DNA of 45,124 nucleotides. It comes from Labilithrix sp. (GTDB lineage Bacteria; Myxococcota_A; Polyangia; Polyangiales; Polyangiaceae). Under the pieces are notes generated by a model that was given only the letters and a program-made list of their open reading frames with translations, ran no database searches and was not told the origin of the DNA. The stretch's first letter is position 1. Every line of letters starts with the position of its first letter. The DNA lies in assembly GCA_019637195.1 (NCBI GenBank), contig JAHBWA010000066.1:1-45124 (forward strand). Reading direction: 5' to 3'. This document shows, one piece after another, positions 1 to 7,814 of this stretch. The translations under genes and the position numbers were made by a program.

Positions 1-1436
1 CGGCGCACGTGGGCGGGACGATCCTCGGCGACGCCGGCGTCCGCGTCCGCGTCGCGACGCCGCTCGTCGCGCAGGGTACGAAGCTCCGGCTCGGCCTCAC
101 GGTCGAGGAGGCGCCGAAGGGCGCGACGAGCCTCGCGATCTGGCACGGCGAGCAGGCGCTCGCCGAGGCGCCGCTCGGGAGAGAGGCCATGCGCTTCGAC
201 CTCCCGCTCGGCGAGGCCGAGGAGACGTTCGCCACGCTCGCGCTCTCGACCTCCGTGGGCGCGCCCATCGGCGAGCTGCCGCTCACCCTCCACCGTGGCG
301 ATCTCCGCCCGCGCCCGACGGCGCTCTCGCGCGCGTCGGTCGTCGCCAAGGACATCGCGCTCGAGGTCGTGCGCGGCGGCAAGCGCGATCGCAAGGTCCT
401 GCTCGCGCGCGGCACGGGCCTCCCCGCTCAGGTGACGCACGTCTTCTTCACCGCCGATCAAAGCGGTGCCGTCGTCCTCCGGATCCTGCAGAACCGGCTG
501 CCGATCAAGACGCTCGCGGTGGACGTCCCACGGGAGCTCCCGGTCGGCAGCCCGGTCGAGGTCGTCCTCCGCTGCGACGAGTCGATGCGGCTCGAGGCGC
601 AGGCGACGGTCGGCTCGCAGCAGATCCAGGCGCACATCGAGCCGCCGCAGAGCCCGGCGGGCGAGGCGGGCGACGTCGAGGCGCTGCTCGAGCGCGCAGA
701 GAAGGCGAAGCGGGCGCTCTGGGGCGGGCTCGGATCCGAGTTCGCGCGCGAGGCTGACCTGCTCGTCGTCGGCATCCGCGAGGTGATCCACACCGATCCC
801 GACAAGCTCGCGGCGCTGTGCGAGCGGCTGCGTCACCTCGTCGAGGAGTTCCACGGTGGCGTCGGCGAGGGGCTCGTCCCGCCGATGGCGCGAATGGAGG
901 ACGCGTTCGACACGCTCCGCCGCGTCGTTTACCGCGCGAGCGGCACCCTGATGGGCATGGATCGCGCGGCCTGGGACGATCGCATCGATGCGCTCTACGA
1001 CAAGGCGATGGAGGCGCACGCCGGCGGGGATGGCCCGACGTGGCGCCGCGTGTACAACGAGGTGCAGGCGCTCTGCGAGACGGCCTACCAGGAGGAGTTC
1101 TCGCTGATGCGCACCGACGATCCTGCTTGGATCGTGCGGAGGTCGTTGACGCTCACCTGGCGCGCGCAGCGAGTCGAGCAGGCCCTCGCCGAGCTCGTCC
1201 CGAGCACGACCGCCGAGGTCCGCGCGATGCAGGCGGTCGAGCAGGCGCGCATCGAGAAGTGGCTGGCGGAGGGCGTGAAGAAGCCGCTCGCGGAGGCCGC
1301 CGCCGACAAGGAGCGCGGGACGCCCGAGCAGCGCCGCGCGCTCGAGAAGGTCGACGCCGAGATCGATCGCATCGAGGCGGCGGTCGAGCGCCTGCCCGCG
1401 ATCGGCCTCGTCACCGACCGCGGCGCCGGCGGATGA
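1..1436 (+). CDS. Hsp70-like chaperone family protein, C-terminal part (5' end cut by window)
   Basis: The reading frame is open to the left edge, so the first visible GTG (base 9) is probably internal and the N-terminal part, presumably the ATPase domain, lies outside. The stretch encoded at about 350-640 resembles an Hsp70 substrate-binding domain: a 'LLARGTGLPAQ' segment matching the 'liernttiPtkk' strand, then 'VFFTADQSGAVVLRILQ' and a run ending in a strand like 'idanGilhVsA'. The last 250 residues are helical and charged, as in an Hsp70 lid, but longer and divergent. The protein could be a substrate-handling Hsp70 paralogue rather than DnaK itself; the canonical DnaK tail is absent. The next gene starts 37 bases later on the same strand, so the two may be co-transcribed. 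The family call is from remembered motifs; the missing N-terminus prevents confirmation. Confidence 0.6.
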   Translation, partial: AHVGGTILGDAGVRVRVATPLVAQGTKLRLGLTVEEAPKGATSLAIWHGEQALAEAPLGREAMRFDLPLGEAEETFATLALSTSVGAPIGELPLTLHRGDLRPRPTALSRASVVAKDIALEVVRGGKRDRKVLLARGTGLPAQVTHVFFTADQSGAVVLRILQNRLPIKTLAVDVPRELPVGSPVEVVLRCDESMRLEAQATVGSQQIQAHIEPPQSPAGEAGDVEALLERAEKAKRALWGGLGSEFAREADLLVVGIREVIHTDPDKLAALCERLRHLVEEFHGGVGEGLVPPMARMEDAFDTLRRVVYRASGTLMGMDRAAWDDRIDALYDKAMEAHAGGDGPTWRRVYNEVQALCETAYQEEFSLMRTDDPAWIVRRSLTLTWRAQRVEQALAELVPSTTAEVRAMQAVEQARIEKWLAEGVKKPLAEAAADKERGTPEQRRALEKVDAEIDRIEAAVERLPAIGLVTDRGAGG

Positions 1437-1473
1437 AGCGCGGCGCGCGGCGGCGGCCGGGGCGCGGCGCGCC

Positions 1474-2919
1474 ATGAGCGTCGCGGCGTCGGTCGCCCTC
1501 GCGGTCGCCGAGCGCGTCGAGCGCACGGGCGGCGCGCGCGCGGGGCTCGTGGCGTGGCGGACGCTCGCCCAGAGCGCGTCCGACGTCGAGGTGCGCGCGA
1601 GGGCGATCCTCGCAGGCCTCCGCTGCGCGCTCGCGCTCCGCGACGGCGACGCGCTCGACGGGCTCACCGCGAGCTGGGGGACCGTCGACGCGGGCGTCTG
1701 GGACGAGGCGATCGGCTCGCTGTGCGTCGAGCTCGTGCGGGCCGGTCTCGGTCCGTGCGCGACCGCGCTCGCGCGCGCCGACGCACGGCGGCACCCTACC
1801 GCGCGCTCGCTCTACGCCTTCGCGCGCTGCCTGGACGTGGCGTGCGACGCGGGCGCGGCCGACGCGTTCCGCGACGCGATCGCGCGGGCAGAGCGGGAGG
1901 GCGCCCGCGCGATCGAGCTCGCGGCCCGCGTACGGCGCGCGGCGATCCTCGCGCGCGCGTGGGAGACGCTGACCGAGGCGCTCGCCGAGGCTGGACGCGT
2001 CCCGCCCGCCGCGGTGCCGCCGGCCTCCCGACTCGTGCTCGCCTCTGTCCTGCTCCGCGCCCCGAGCCGGTTCTCTCGCGCGGCGGCGCTCGGCCTCCTG
2101 GACGCGCTCGTCGAAGGAGGCGACGAGGCGCTCGCGGCGCGGGCGCTCGGCTTGGCCGCGCGTTGGGCCGACGAGGTCCGCGACGGGCTCACGCCGCTCG
2201 AGGCCGACCGGCTCGTCGCGCTCTTCGGTCGCGAGGCGGCGGTGAGGACGTCCCCCCGCGCGCGCGACGCCGCGCGCGTGCTCGCGCGGATCGCCGCGGC
2301 GAAGGACGAGCGCGCCCTCGCCGCGGCGCTCGACGGCGCGACGGGCGTCGATCCGCGCCTCGCGCCGCTCCACGCGCGCGCGCGCGACGTCCTCGGCGGT
2401 CGCTACGAGGCTCCGCCGTCGGGCGCCGACGCGCCTCCCGGCGATCCGGCGCGGCGTCGGCTCTTCCGATGGTCGGAGCTCCTCGACGTCGTCGTCGCGA
2501 TGCGCGATCGCGCGCCCTCCCGCGCCGCCAGCGCGCTGCGGTCGCTCGTGGAGGCCGAGGCGTCCGGCGAGCGCTTGCCGGTCGAGGTCCTCGGCGTGGC
2601 GCAGGCGGCGCTGGCGTACGGCGATCCGGAGCTCGGCGCGGTCGCCGCCGAGCTCGTCGCGCGGCGGCTGCGCGAGGTGAGCGCGGGAGCGCCGCCGCGG
2701 GGCTGGGCGCTCCTCGCCGACACGCTCGCGGGCTTGGGCATGGCGGAGCTCGAAGGGAGCGCGCGCCGGGCGTCGGTCGCGGCGAAGGAGTCGGGCGCCG
2801 CCGAGGCGCTCGGGACGTCGCTCGCGCGCGAGGGTTGGGAGCTCGCGAAGCGCGGAGAGCGAGCGCGAGCCATCGCGAGGCTCCGCGAGGCGAAGGCGCT
2901 GCTCGTCGGGCCGCGCTGA
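1474..2919 (+). CDS. Helical hypothetical protein downstream of the Hsp70-like gene
   Basis: An intact 481-residue frame starting at ATG 1474 and extremely rich in Ala, Arg, Leu and Glu. No signal peptide, membrane segment or catalytic motif was seen. The pattern of alternating amphipathic helices, with repeated 'AARxLA/ALAAARALGLAARWA'-like stretches, suggests an alpha-solenoid of the TPR or HEAT type, but no single repeat could be phased convincingly. It follows the Hsp70-like gene by 37 bases, and helical-repeat proteins are common partners of Hsp70 genes in myxobacteria, so a co-chaperone or scaffold role is possible; this is inference. Strong third-position GC supports real coding. Function unknown. 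Confidence 0.7.
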   Translation: MSVAASVALAVAERVERTGGARAGLVAWRTLAQSASDVEVRARAILAGLRCALALRDGDALDGLTASWGTVDAGVWDEAIGSLCVELVRAGLGPCATALARADARRHPTARSLYAFARCLDVACDAGAADAFRDAIARAEREGARAIELAARVRRAAILARAWETLTEALAEAGRVPPAAVPPASRLVLASVLLRAPSRFSRAAALGLLDALVEGGDEALAARALGLAARWADEVRDGLTPLEADRLVALFGREAAVRTSPRARDAARVLARIAAAKDERALAAALDGATGVDPRLAPLHARARDVLGGRYEAPPSGADAPPGDPARRRLFRWSELLDVVVAMRDRAPSRAASALRSLVEAEASGERLPVEVLGVAQAALAYGDPELGAVAAELVARRLREVSAGAPPRGWALLADTLAGLGMAELEGSARRASVAAKESGAAEALGTSLAREGWELAKRGERARAIARLREAKALLVGPR

Positions 2920-2961
2920 GTCCGTGGTCTCTTCGTCGCGCGCGACCGGCGCGCGAGGTCG

Positions 2962-3117
2962 TGGCACAGAGACCTGGCGGCTCTCGCTGCACCCGCCGCT
3001 GGAGCGGCACTTGAAACCGGAGGCGGCGTACGACGTGCAGTAGGTCATCCCGTCGAGCTCCCCGCCTCCGTCGGGGGCGGAGCGGAGGTCTTCACCCTCG
3101 CAGCTCAAGAAGCACAG
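2962..3117 (-). pseudogene. Possible remnant of a cysteine-rich secreted protein
   Basis: The gap between 2919 and 3481 holds no complete gene. On the minus strand, reading from about 3117 to 2962, there is a peptide-like stretch 'CFLSCEGEDLRSAP' followed by 'TYCTSYAASGFKCRSSGG' and 'CSESRQVSVP'. The spacing of cysteines and the Gly/Ser-rich loops look like the C-terminal Cys-rich modules of polyangial secreted proteins, where a terminal Cys would be expected at the 'QVSVP' serine. No start, signal peptide or stop fits around it, and the frame runs on without a stop into antisense of the neighbouring gene. It may be a decayed fragment or chance. The rest of the gap is unremarkable leader sequence for the deacetylase gene. 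Confidence 0.25.
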
Positions 3118-3480
3118 AGCACCGGGCGGAGCTGCGTGGCGCCGGCGGACTGCTGCCCCGGCCTCGACGCCGGCACGCTCCAGGGGCGAGGTTCCAGCGC
3201 GGGTAGCGCGGGTGGCGCGCAGCCCGAGCCGGGGCGTGGCGCCGTCCGTTTGGATGCCCGCAGGCTGGATCATGCATCGTCCGTCGATCCAGGGCGCGCC
3301 CGCGCGACGCCGATGTCGGTTGCGTCACGACATCCTCGAGAGCGCGGTATTCTCCGCTCTTGCGCGCGCTCTCTCCGTCGCGCGTCGAGGACGGCGTCGT
3401 TTACTCCGCGGCACGATGAGTGCAAAATGGCAGGCTCGCTGGAACGAACGGTTTCAGCGCCATGCAGGGGAGCCGACTCG

Positions 3481-4350
3481 ATGAGGATGGCCGTGGTGGT
3501 GTTTGCGCTCGCAGCGCTCGGGGGCGCGCTCGCGTGCTCCGACAAAGTCGACGCTGGGACGTTCAACGGCTCGATCAACGGGAGCTGCAACCGCGCCCGC
3601 GCGATCACCGTCGAGGAGCACGCCGGCGCCGCGATGAACGACAAATCGCTCGCGCTCACCTTCGACGACGGGCCCTCCGAGGCGACGATCGAGCTGTCGG
3701 CCTTCCTCAAGGCCGAGGGGATCTCGGCGACGTTCTTCGTCAACGGCACGCACATCGAGGGGCGCGAGGCCGTGCTCGATCAGCAGCTCGCCGACGGTCA
3801 CCTCCTCGGCAACCACACGCATACGCACGCCGCGTTGACGACGCTCTCGCACGCCGACATCGTGACGGAGGTGACGGAGACCGATCGGCTCCTCGCCGGG
3901 CGCGTCGCGGCGGACAAGCTCTACTTCCGCCCGCCGTTCGGCGACTGGAACGAGGCGGTCGCGACCGCGCTGTCCGGGAGCGCGATGAAGAAGTACCGCG
4001 GCCCGGTCGGCTGGGACGTCGGCGACAGCCTGACCGAAGGCAGCGCCGCGGACTGGGATTGCTGGGACGAGCAGAACGGCACGCGCACCGTCGAGGAGTG
4101 CGGCGATCTCTACTTGAAGGAGATCCGCGCGAAGAAGCGCGGCGTCGTCCTCCTCCACGACGGCCCGCCGGGCGGAGCCGGGCTCAAGACGACGAGCATG
4201 GTGAAGTACATCGTCCCGATCCTGAAGGCCGAGGGCTACACGTTCGCGCGGATCGACGAGGTGAAGCTCGTGCCGCACGGCACGCCTCCGCCCGTCAGCG
4301 AGCCGCCTGGCACCCGCTCCGGGCCGACCCCGCCCGATCCGTGCGACTAG
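3481..4350 (+). CDS. Polysaccharide deacetylase (NodB/CE4 family), exported
   Basis: Metal-dependent deacetylase of N-acetylated glycans, probably acting on peptidoglycan or another envelope polysaccharide. ATG 3481 is chosen because it begins a signal sequence of about 18 hydrophobic residues ending at Cys19 ('GALAC'), an imperfect lipobox. All CE4 motifs are visible: TFDDGPS at 60-66 (catalytic Asp plus metal Asp), HTHTH at 112-116 (metal His pair), 'RPPFG' at 150-154, a Trp-Asp region near 178-195 and 'LLHDG' at 224-228. The 289-residue length is normal for a single NodB domain with a short Pro-rich tail. The longer in-frame extension from 3136 has no signal peptide and is rejected. It is convergent with the DUF6209 gene, whose end lies 10 bases away. 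Confidence 0.88.
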   Translation: MRMAVVVFALAALGGALACSDKVDAGTFNGSINGSCNRARAITVEEHAGAAMNDKSLALTFDDGPSEATIELSAFLKAEGISATFFVNGTHIEGREAVLDQQLADGHLLGNHTHTHAALTTLSHADIVTEVTETDRLLAGRVAADKLYFRPPFGDWNEAVATALSGSAMKKYRGPVGWDVGDSLTEGSAADWDCWDEQNGTRTVEECGDLYLKEIRAKKRGVVLLHDGPPGGAGLKTTSMVKYIVPILKAEGYTFARIDEVKLVPHGTPPPVSEPPGTRSGPTPPDPCD

Positions 4351-4360
4351 CAGGCGTGGC

Positions 4361-5410
4361 TCAGGGCACGCAGGGCGCGTAGAGGCTCTTGTAGTTCGCG
4401 TAGCGAACGCGGAAGACGCTGCCCGCGCCCGCGGGCCGGACCTCGACGCCGTTCACCGTGACGAACAGCTCCACCACCGCGTCGACGAGGGCGCCGCTCG
4501 CGCCTCCCGGGACGCCGAGGTCGAAGGCGGGGCAGTCGTTCGCGTCCTGCACGGTGAAGTGCCCCGGGATGGGATCGAGCGCGCGCAGGTCGATCGCGTA
4601 GCGCGCGTTGTTTCCGACGCGCTTGTCGAAGGAGACCCAGCTCGACGAGAACGCGCCGCTCGCGCCGACGCGCGCGTGGACCTGAACGTCGAGCTCTCGC
4701 CAGAGCTCCGGGTTGTCGCGATCGGTGACGCCCTGCTTCCAGACCTCGAACGTGACGGCGCGGACCGCCGCGCGCTGCCGCGCCCAGGTGTCGTACTGGA
4801 TCTCGCCGGTCACGGGACGGAGCGAGCCGTCGCAGATCCCGTCGCACGTCATGCGGTCGATCGCGAAGCGCACGTCGCCGATCCAGCCGGGCTCGTGCGC
4901 CGCGGGGGCGACGGCGAAGCGGTAGTTCTGCCCGAGGTTCGAGTCGTAGGCGCTGCAGCCCCAGCGGCTCGTGTTCTGGAACCACAGCTCGAGATCGCCC
5001 GAGGCGTCGAGGGTGAAGCCCGGATCGGCGCCGCCGCTGGCCGCGAGCCCGCCGGCCGCGAACGATCGAACAGGGCCTCCGCCGATGCGCCAGTAGCCGG
5101 TGATCGACCAGCCGGGCCCGCCGTTGATGTCGCCGCGGCACGTCGTGAGGCGTCCGGCGTCGTAGACCACGCGGACCCTCTTGCCCTTCTGCAGATCGCC
5201 CGTCACGCGCTGCCGCCAGCCGGCGTCGAACGCGATCGTCGCCGAGGTGCCGAGGGCAGCCTCGCTCGACTCGGTGTCGTTCGCCTCCTCGGCCGGTGCG
5301 CATCCGCCGGCGAGCGCGAGCGCGGCGGCGAGGACCGGGACGCGCAAAAGCTCAAATATGAATGGTTTCGATGTGTTGCGAAGAAGCGGCCCGGCCCCTG
5401 CGTGACTCAT
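4361..5410 (-). CDS. DUF6209-like exported protein
   Basis: A 349-residue protein with a long N-region, then a hydrophobic segment 'LLRVPVLAAALALAGGC' at about 21-37 that ends at a Cys, suggesting a lipoprotein with a weak lipobox. The mature part has the features I associate with the myxobacterial DUF6209 family: 'ATIAFDAGWRQRVTG', a 'VRVVYDAGRL' strand, 'GPGWSITGYWRIGGG' and scattered Cys residues. A central Cys pair ('TCDGIC') and the end 'YAPCVP' suggest disulfides in the periplasm or outside the cell. The family is known mainly from secreted proteins of unknown function. The start is ATG 5410, only 31 bases from the end of the upstream ndh gene on the same strand, so read-through from ndh is possible. 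The family call is from memory of its beta-rich N-terminal motif. Confidence 0.7.
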   Translation of the reverse strand: MSHAGAGPLLRNTSKPFIFELLRVPVLAAALALAGGCAPAEEANDTESSEAALGTSATIAFDAGWRQRVTGDLQKGKRVRVVYDAGRLTTCRGDINGGPGWSITGYWRIGGGPVRSFAAGGLAASGGADPGFTLDASGDLELWFQNTSRWGCSAYDSNLGQNYRFAVAPAAHEPGWIGDVRFAIDRMTCDGICDGSLRPVTGEIQYDTWARQRAAVRAVTFEVWKQGVTDRDNPELWRELDVQVHARVGASGAFSSSWVSFDKRVGNNARYAIDLRALDPIPGHFTVQDANDCPAFDLGVPGGASGALVDAVVELFVTVNGVEVRPAGAGSVFRVRYANYKSLYAPCVP

Positions 5411-5441
5411 GGCTGAGTCACTAGCGCAGCGCTGTCGGGAG

Positions 5442-6902
5442 TCAAGGACGCGGGTGCGAGATCGGCGTACTTCGGTTCGCGCTGACGGACTCCGGCGTCC
5501 GCTCGGAGCTCGGGACGGTCAGTCCGTCCGTCTTCGGCGGCAGCGCCGGCACCGTGCACGCGAGCGTCCGGGCGGCGGTGGGCTCCCAGCCCGTCGACGT
5601 GATGAGGCGCGCGCCACGCTTGTACGAGAGGTACGACCAGAACCAGTTGAAGAGGACGACGAGGCGGTTCTTGAAGCCGATCAAATAGAAGATGTGGATG
5701 AAGAGCCACGCGAGCCACGCGATGAACCCGGTCATCTTGAGCCCGCGCGCCCAGGCGATCGCGCGCGAGCGACCGATCGTCGCCATCGAGCCCTTGTCGA
5801 AGTAGCGGAAGGGCGATCGCGGTGGTCGTCCGTCGCTCTCGGCTTCCCACGCGATGATCTGGGCGACGTAGCGGCCCTGTTGCATCGCCACGGGGCTGAC
5901 GCCGGGCAAGACCTCGCCCTTCTCTTCGAAGCGCGCCATGTCGCCGATCGCGAAGACCTCCGGGTGATCCGGCAGCGAGCAGTCCTGTCCGACGACGACG
6001 CGGCCCTGGCGATCCCGCGGGACGTCGAGGCACTCCGTGAGCGCGCTCGCGCGCACGCCCGCGCCCCAGAGGACGGTCGCAGCGTGGATCCGGGCTCGCT
6101 CGCGGCCCGCGCCGAGCCCTGGAACGTCGTCCGCGCTCTCGCCCTCGAGCACCACGCCGTCGTCGTCGATCGCCACCACGCGCGAGCCCGTCCGCACCTC
6201 GACGCCGAGCTCGGCCAGCTGCTCGACCGCGCTCTGGGCGAGGTCCTCCGGGAAGCTCGGGAGGATGCGCGGGCCCGCCTCGATGAGCACGACCTTGGTC
6301 TCGCGAGGATCGGCCGCGCGGAAATCCTGCGCGAGGACGTAGCGCGCGAGCTCGGCGACGGCGCCGCTCATCTCGACGCCGGTCGGGCCGCCGCCGATCA
6401 CGGCGAACGTGAGGAGCTTCTTCCGATCGCGGGCGTCCTCGGTCTTCTCCGCGCGCTCGAACGCGACGAGGACGCGGCGCCGGATCTCGAGCGCGTCCTC
6501 GACCGTCTTGAGCCCGGGCGCGTGCGGCTCCCACTCGTCGTGGCCGAAGAAGCCGTTGCGCGCTCCGGCGGCGAGCACGAGCCAGTCGTACCCCTCGACG
6601 AGATCGGTGCCGGTGCCCGGATCGGAGATGTGGATCCGCCTGTCGGCGAGGTCGACCCCCGTGACCTCGCCGAGCACGACGCGCACGTTCTTCTGCTCCG
6701 CCAGGATGCCGCGGATGGGTGAGGCGATCTCGCTCGGCGCGAGCCCGGCCATCGCGACCTGATAGAGCAGCGGCTGGAACAGGTGGTAGTTGAGGCGATC
6801 GACGAGGAGGATGTCGACGTCGGCGCCGTCGAGCGCCTTCGCGACCTCGAGCCCGCCGAATCCCCCACCCACGATCACGACCCGGCGTTTGCCTTTGCTC
6901 AT
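5442..6902 (-). CDS. ndh: Type II NADH dehydrogenase (NDH-2)
   Basis: Single-subunit, non-proton-pumping flavoenzyme that passes electrons from NADH to quinone at the inner membrane. The N-terminus carries the FAD dinucleotide fold 'VVIVGGGFGGLEV' (8-20) and the quinone-side motif 'YHLFQPLLYQVA' (39-50). A second Rossmann motif 'VIGGGPTGVEMSG' at about 168-180 binds NADH. 'FAIGDMA' near residue 315 is the usual FAD-contacting segment. The C-terminal hydrophobic part (about 380-435), with 'WLFIHIFYLIGFKNR' and a final 'RGARLI', is the typical membrane-association region. At 486 residues it is slightly long because of a polar tail. The start at ATG 6902 gives the dinucleotide fold its usual position. 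The DUF6209 gene follows on the same strand after 31 bases. Confidence 0.93.
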   Translation of the reverse strand: MSKGKRRVVIVGGGFGGLEVAKALDGADVDILLVDRLNYHLFQPLLYQVAMAGLAPSEIASPIRGILAEQKNVRVVLGEVTGVDLADRRIHISDPGTGTDLVEGYDWLVLAAGARNGFFGHDEWEPHAPGLKTVEDALEIRRRVLVAFERAEKTEDARDRKKLLTFAVIGGGPTGVEMSGAVAELARYVLAQDFRAADPRETKVVLIEAGPRILPSFPEDLAQSAVEQLAELGVEVRTGSRVVAIDDDGVVLEGESADDVPGLGAGRERARIHAATVLWGAGVRASALTECLDVPRDRQGRVVVGQDCSLPDHPEVFAIGDMARFEEKGEVLPGVSPVAMQQGRYVAQIIAWEAESDGRPPRSPFRYFDKGSMATIGRSRAIAWARGLKMTGFIAWLAWLFIHIFYLIGFKNRLVVLFNWFWSYLSYKRGARLITSTGWEPTAARTLACTVPALPPKTDGLTVPSSERTPESVSANRSTPISHPRP

Positions 6903-7097
6903 CGCGCCGCCCAGGAGATGGGGTCGCGCCGCGCCATGTCAAGCCGGCGGGGCTTCGCACTGCGACCCGAGGGCCCGGCGCGGGTTTCCACAAACGACAC
7001 ACGGAGCGCGCCGGACGGCAACACGGCCCTGGCACTGTCATCCTCACGGCCGAGCGGGTCTCGGCCGGGGGCAGCGCCCCGACTGGAGGATCCTCGC

Positions 7098-7208
7098 ATG
7101 GGCACGCTCGAGACGCTCGCCATCGTCGCCGCCGTGTACGTCCTCGCCTTCGTCGCTCACCGCGCCACCGCGGGAGTCGGCGGCCGCTCGGTGCCCGACG
7201 AGGGCTGA
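7098..7208 (+). CDS. 36-residue single-pass membrane protein
   Basis: A very short frame with good translation signals: GGAGG at 7085-7089 lies 8 bases before ATG 7098. The product starts 'MGTLETLAIVAAVYVLAFVA', giving one membrane helix at about 5-20, followed by a basic/Gly-rich segment and an acidic end (PDEG). It sits alone between the divergent ndh gene and the 21-base minisatellite. Such small membrane peptides often modulate larger membrane complexes; being divergent from ndh makes a respiratory link imaginable, but that is inference. The alternative, a chance frame, is less likely given the well-placed ribosome binding site and the coherent helix. Confidence 0.55.
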   Translation: MGTLETLAIVAAVYVLAFVAHRATAGVGGRSVPDEG

Positions 7209-7250
7209 GCCCGCGCCGGCGCGCGCGTGTCGAGCGCGCGTCGGTGCGTG

Positions 7251-7354
7251 AGTCGGCGAACGCCGGCGTGCAGTCGGCGAAGGCCGGCGTGCAGTCGGCG
7301 AAGGCCGGCGTCAGTCGGCGAACGCCGGCGTGCGAGTCGGCGAACGCCGGCGTG
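7251..7354. repeat. Tandem repeat, about 21 bp x 5
   Basis: Five head-to-tail copies of a unit like AGTCGGCGAACGCCGGCGTG start at 7251, 7272, 7293, 7313 and 7335, with unit lengths of 20-22 bases. Copies 2 and 3 share AAGGCC where the others have AACGCC. Each unit contains the palindrome GCCGGC. The array ends about 30 bases before the GTG start of the zinc-ribbon gene, so it occupies that gene's likely promoter region. Confidence 0.9.
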
Positions 7355-7386
7355 TGCGGTAGTGGCGTTCGGGCTATCGTGGCGCG

Positions 7387-7734
7387 GTGTCGAAGAAGCG
7401 CGCCCCCGCGAAGCGAGCGAGGACCGAGCGCCGCGAGTCGGAGCGCGCGGGCGTGAAGCTCGCCGAGGCGCGCCTGCGACTCGCAGAGCTCGAGGCCGGC
7501 GGATCGCCGGAGAGGCCGATCGAGGTGACGAGCGCGTCGATCGTCGAGCCGCACGCGGCCGGGCTCGGCTGCGCCGCGTGCGGGAGCAGCACGCGCGTCG
7601 AGGAGCACGCGGCGGTCACCGTGCCGGACGCGAGCGGCGTCGGTCGCGCGCTGCGCGTCGTCCGGATCCGCTGCGCGCGGTGCGGCGTGGCGCGCGACGT
7701 CTACTTCCGCCTCGGCACGACGCTCGCGAACTGA
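7387..7734 (+). CDS. Small zinc-ribbon-like hypothetical protein
   Basis: A 115-residue protein starting at GTG 7387. The first 40 residues are basic and helical ('KKRAPAKRARTERRESER' then a Leu/Glu helix), possibly a nucleic-acid-binding or coiled-coil arm. Two CxxC knuckles follow, 'GCAACG' at about 61-66 and 'RCARCG' at about 95-100, the spacing of a rubredoxin-like or zinc-ribbon domain. No enzyme motif was seen. The protein is likely cytoplasmic. The upstream region holds the 21-base minisatellite, which may influence transcription. No named family was recognised. Third-position GC and the paired knuckles support a real gene. Confidence 0.65.
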   Translation: MSKKRAPAKRARTERRESERAGVKLAEARLRLAELEAGGSPERPIEVTSASIVEPHAAGLGCAACGSSTRVEEHAAVTVPDASGVGRALRVVRIRCARCGVARDVYFRLGTTLAN

Positions 7735-7814
7735 GCCGCGCTCGCGCCGCGACGACGGGCCAGGGGCGCGAAGCGTTCGGTGCTCCGCGCGAAAGCGACT
7801 ACCATGTCTCGCCG

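Noticed and set aside
1411..3273. Long minus-strand frame of 620 residues opposite the helical protein
   Set aside because: Arg-rich antisense shadow of the real plus-strand gene; only its first part (2962-3117) shows any protein-like character.
3136..3480. N-terminal extension of the deacetylase to 3136
   Set aside because: The extension is Arg/Gly-rich with no signal peptide, while ATG 3481 starts a clear signal sequence.
7251..7354. CRISPR array
   Set aside because: Units are contiguous without unique spacers, so this is a simple tandem repeat.
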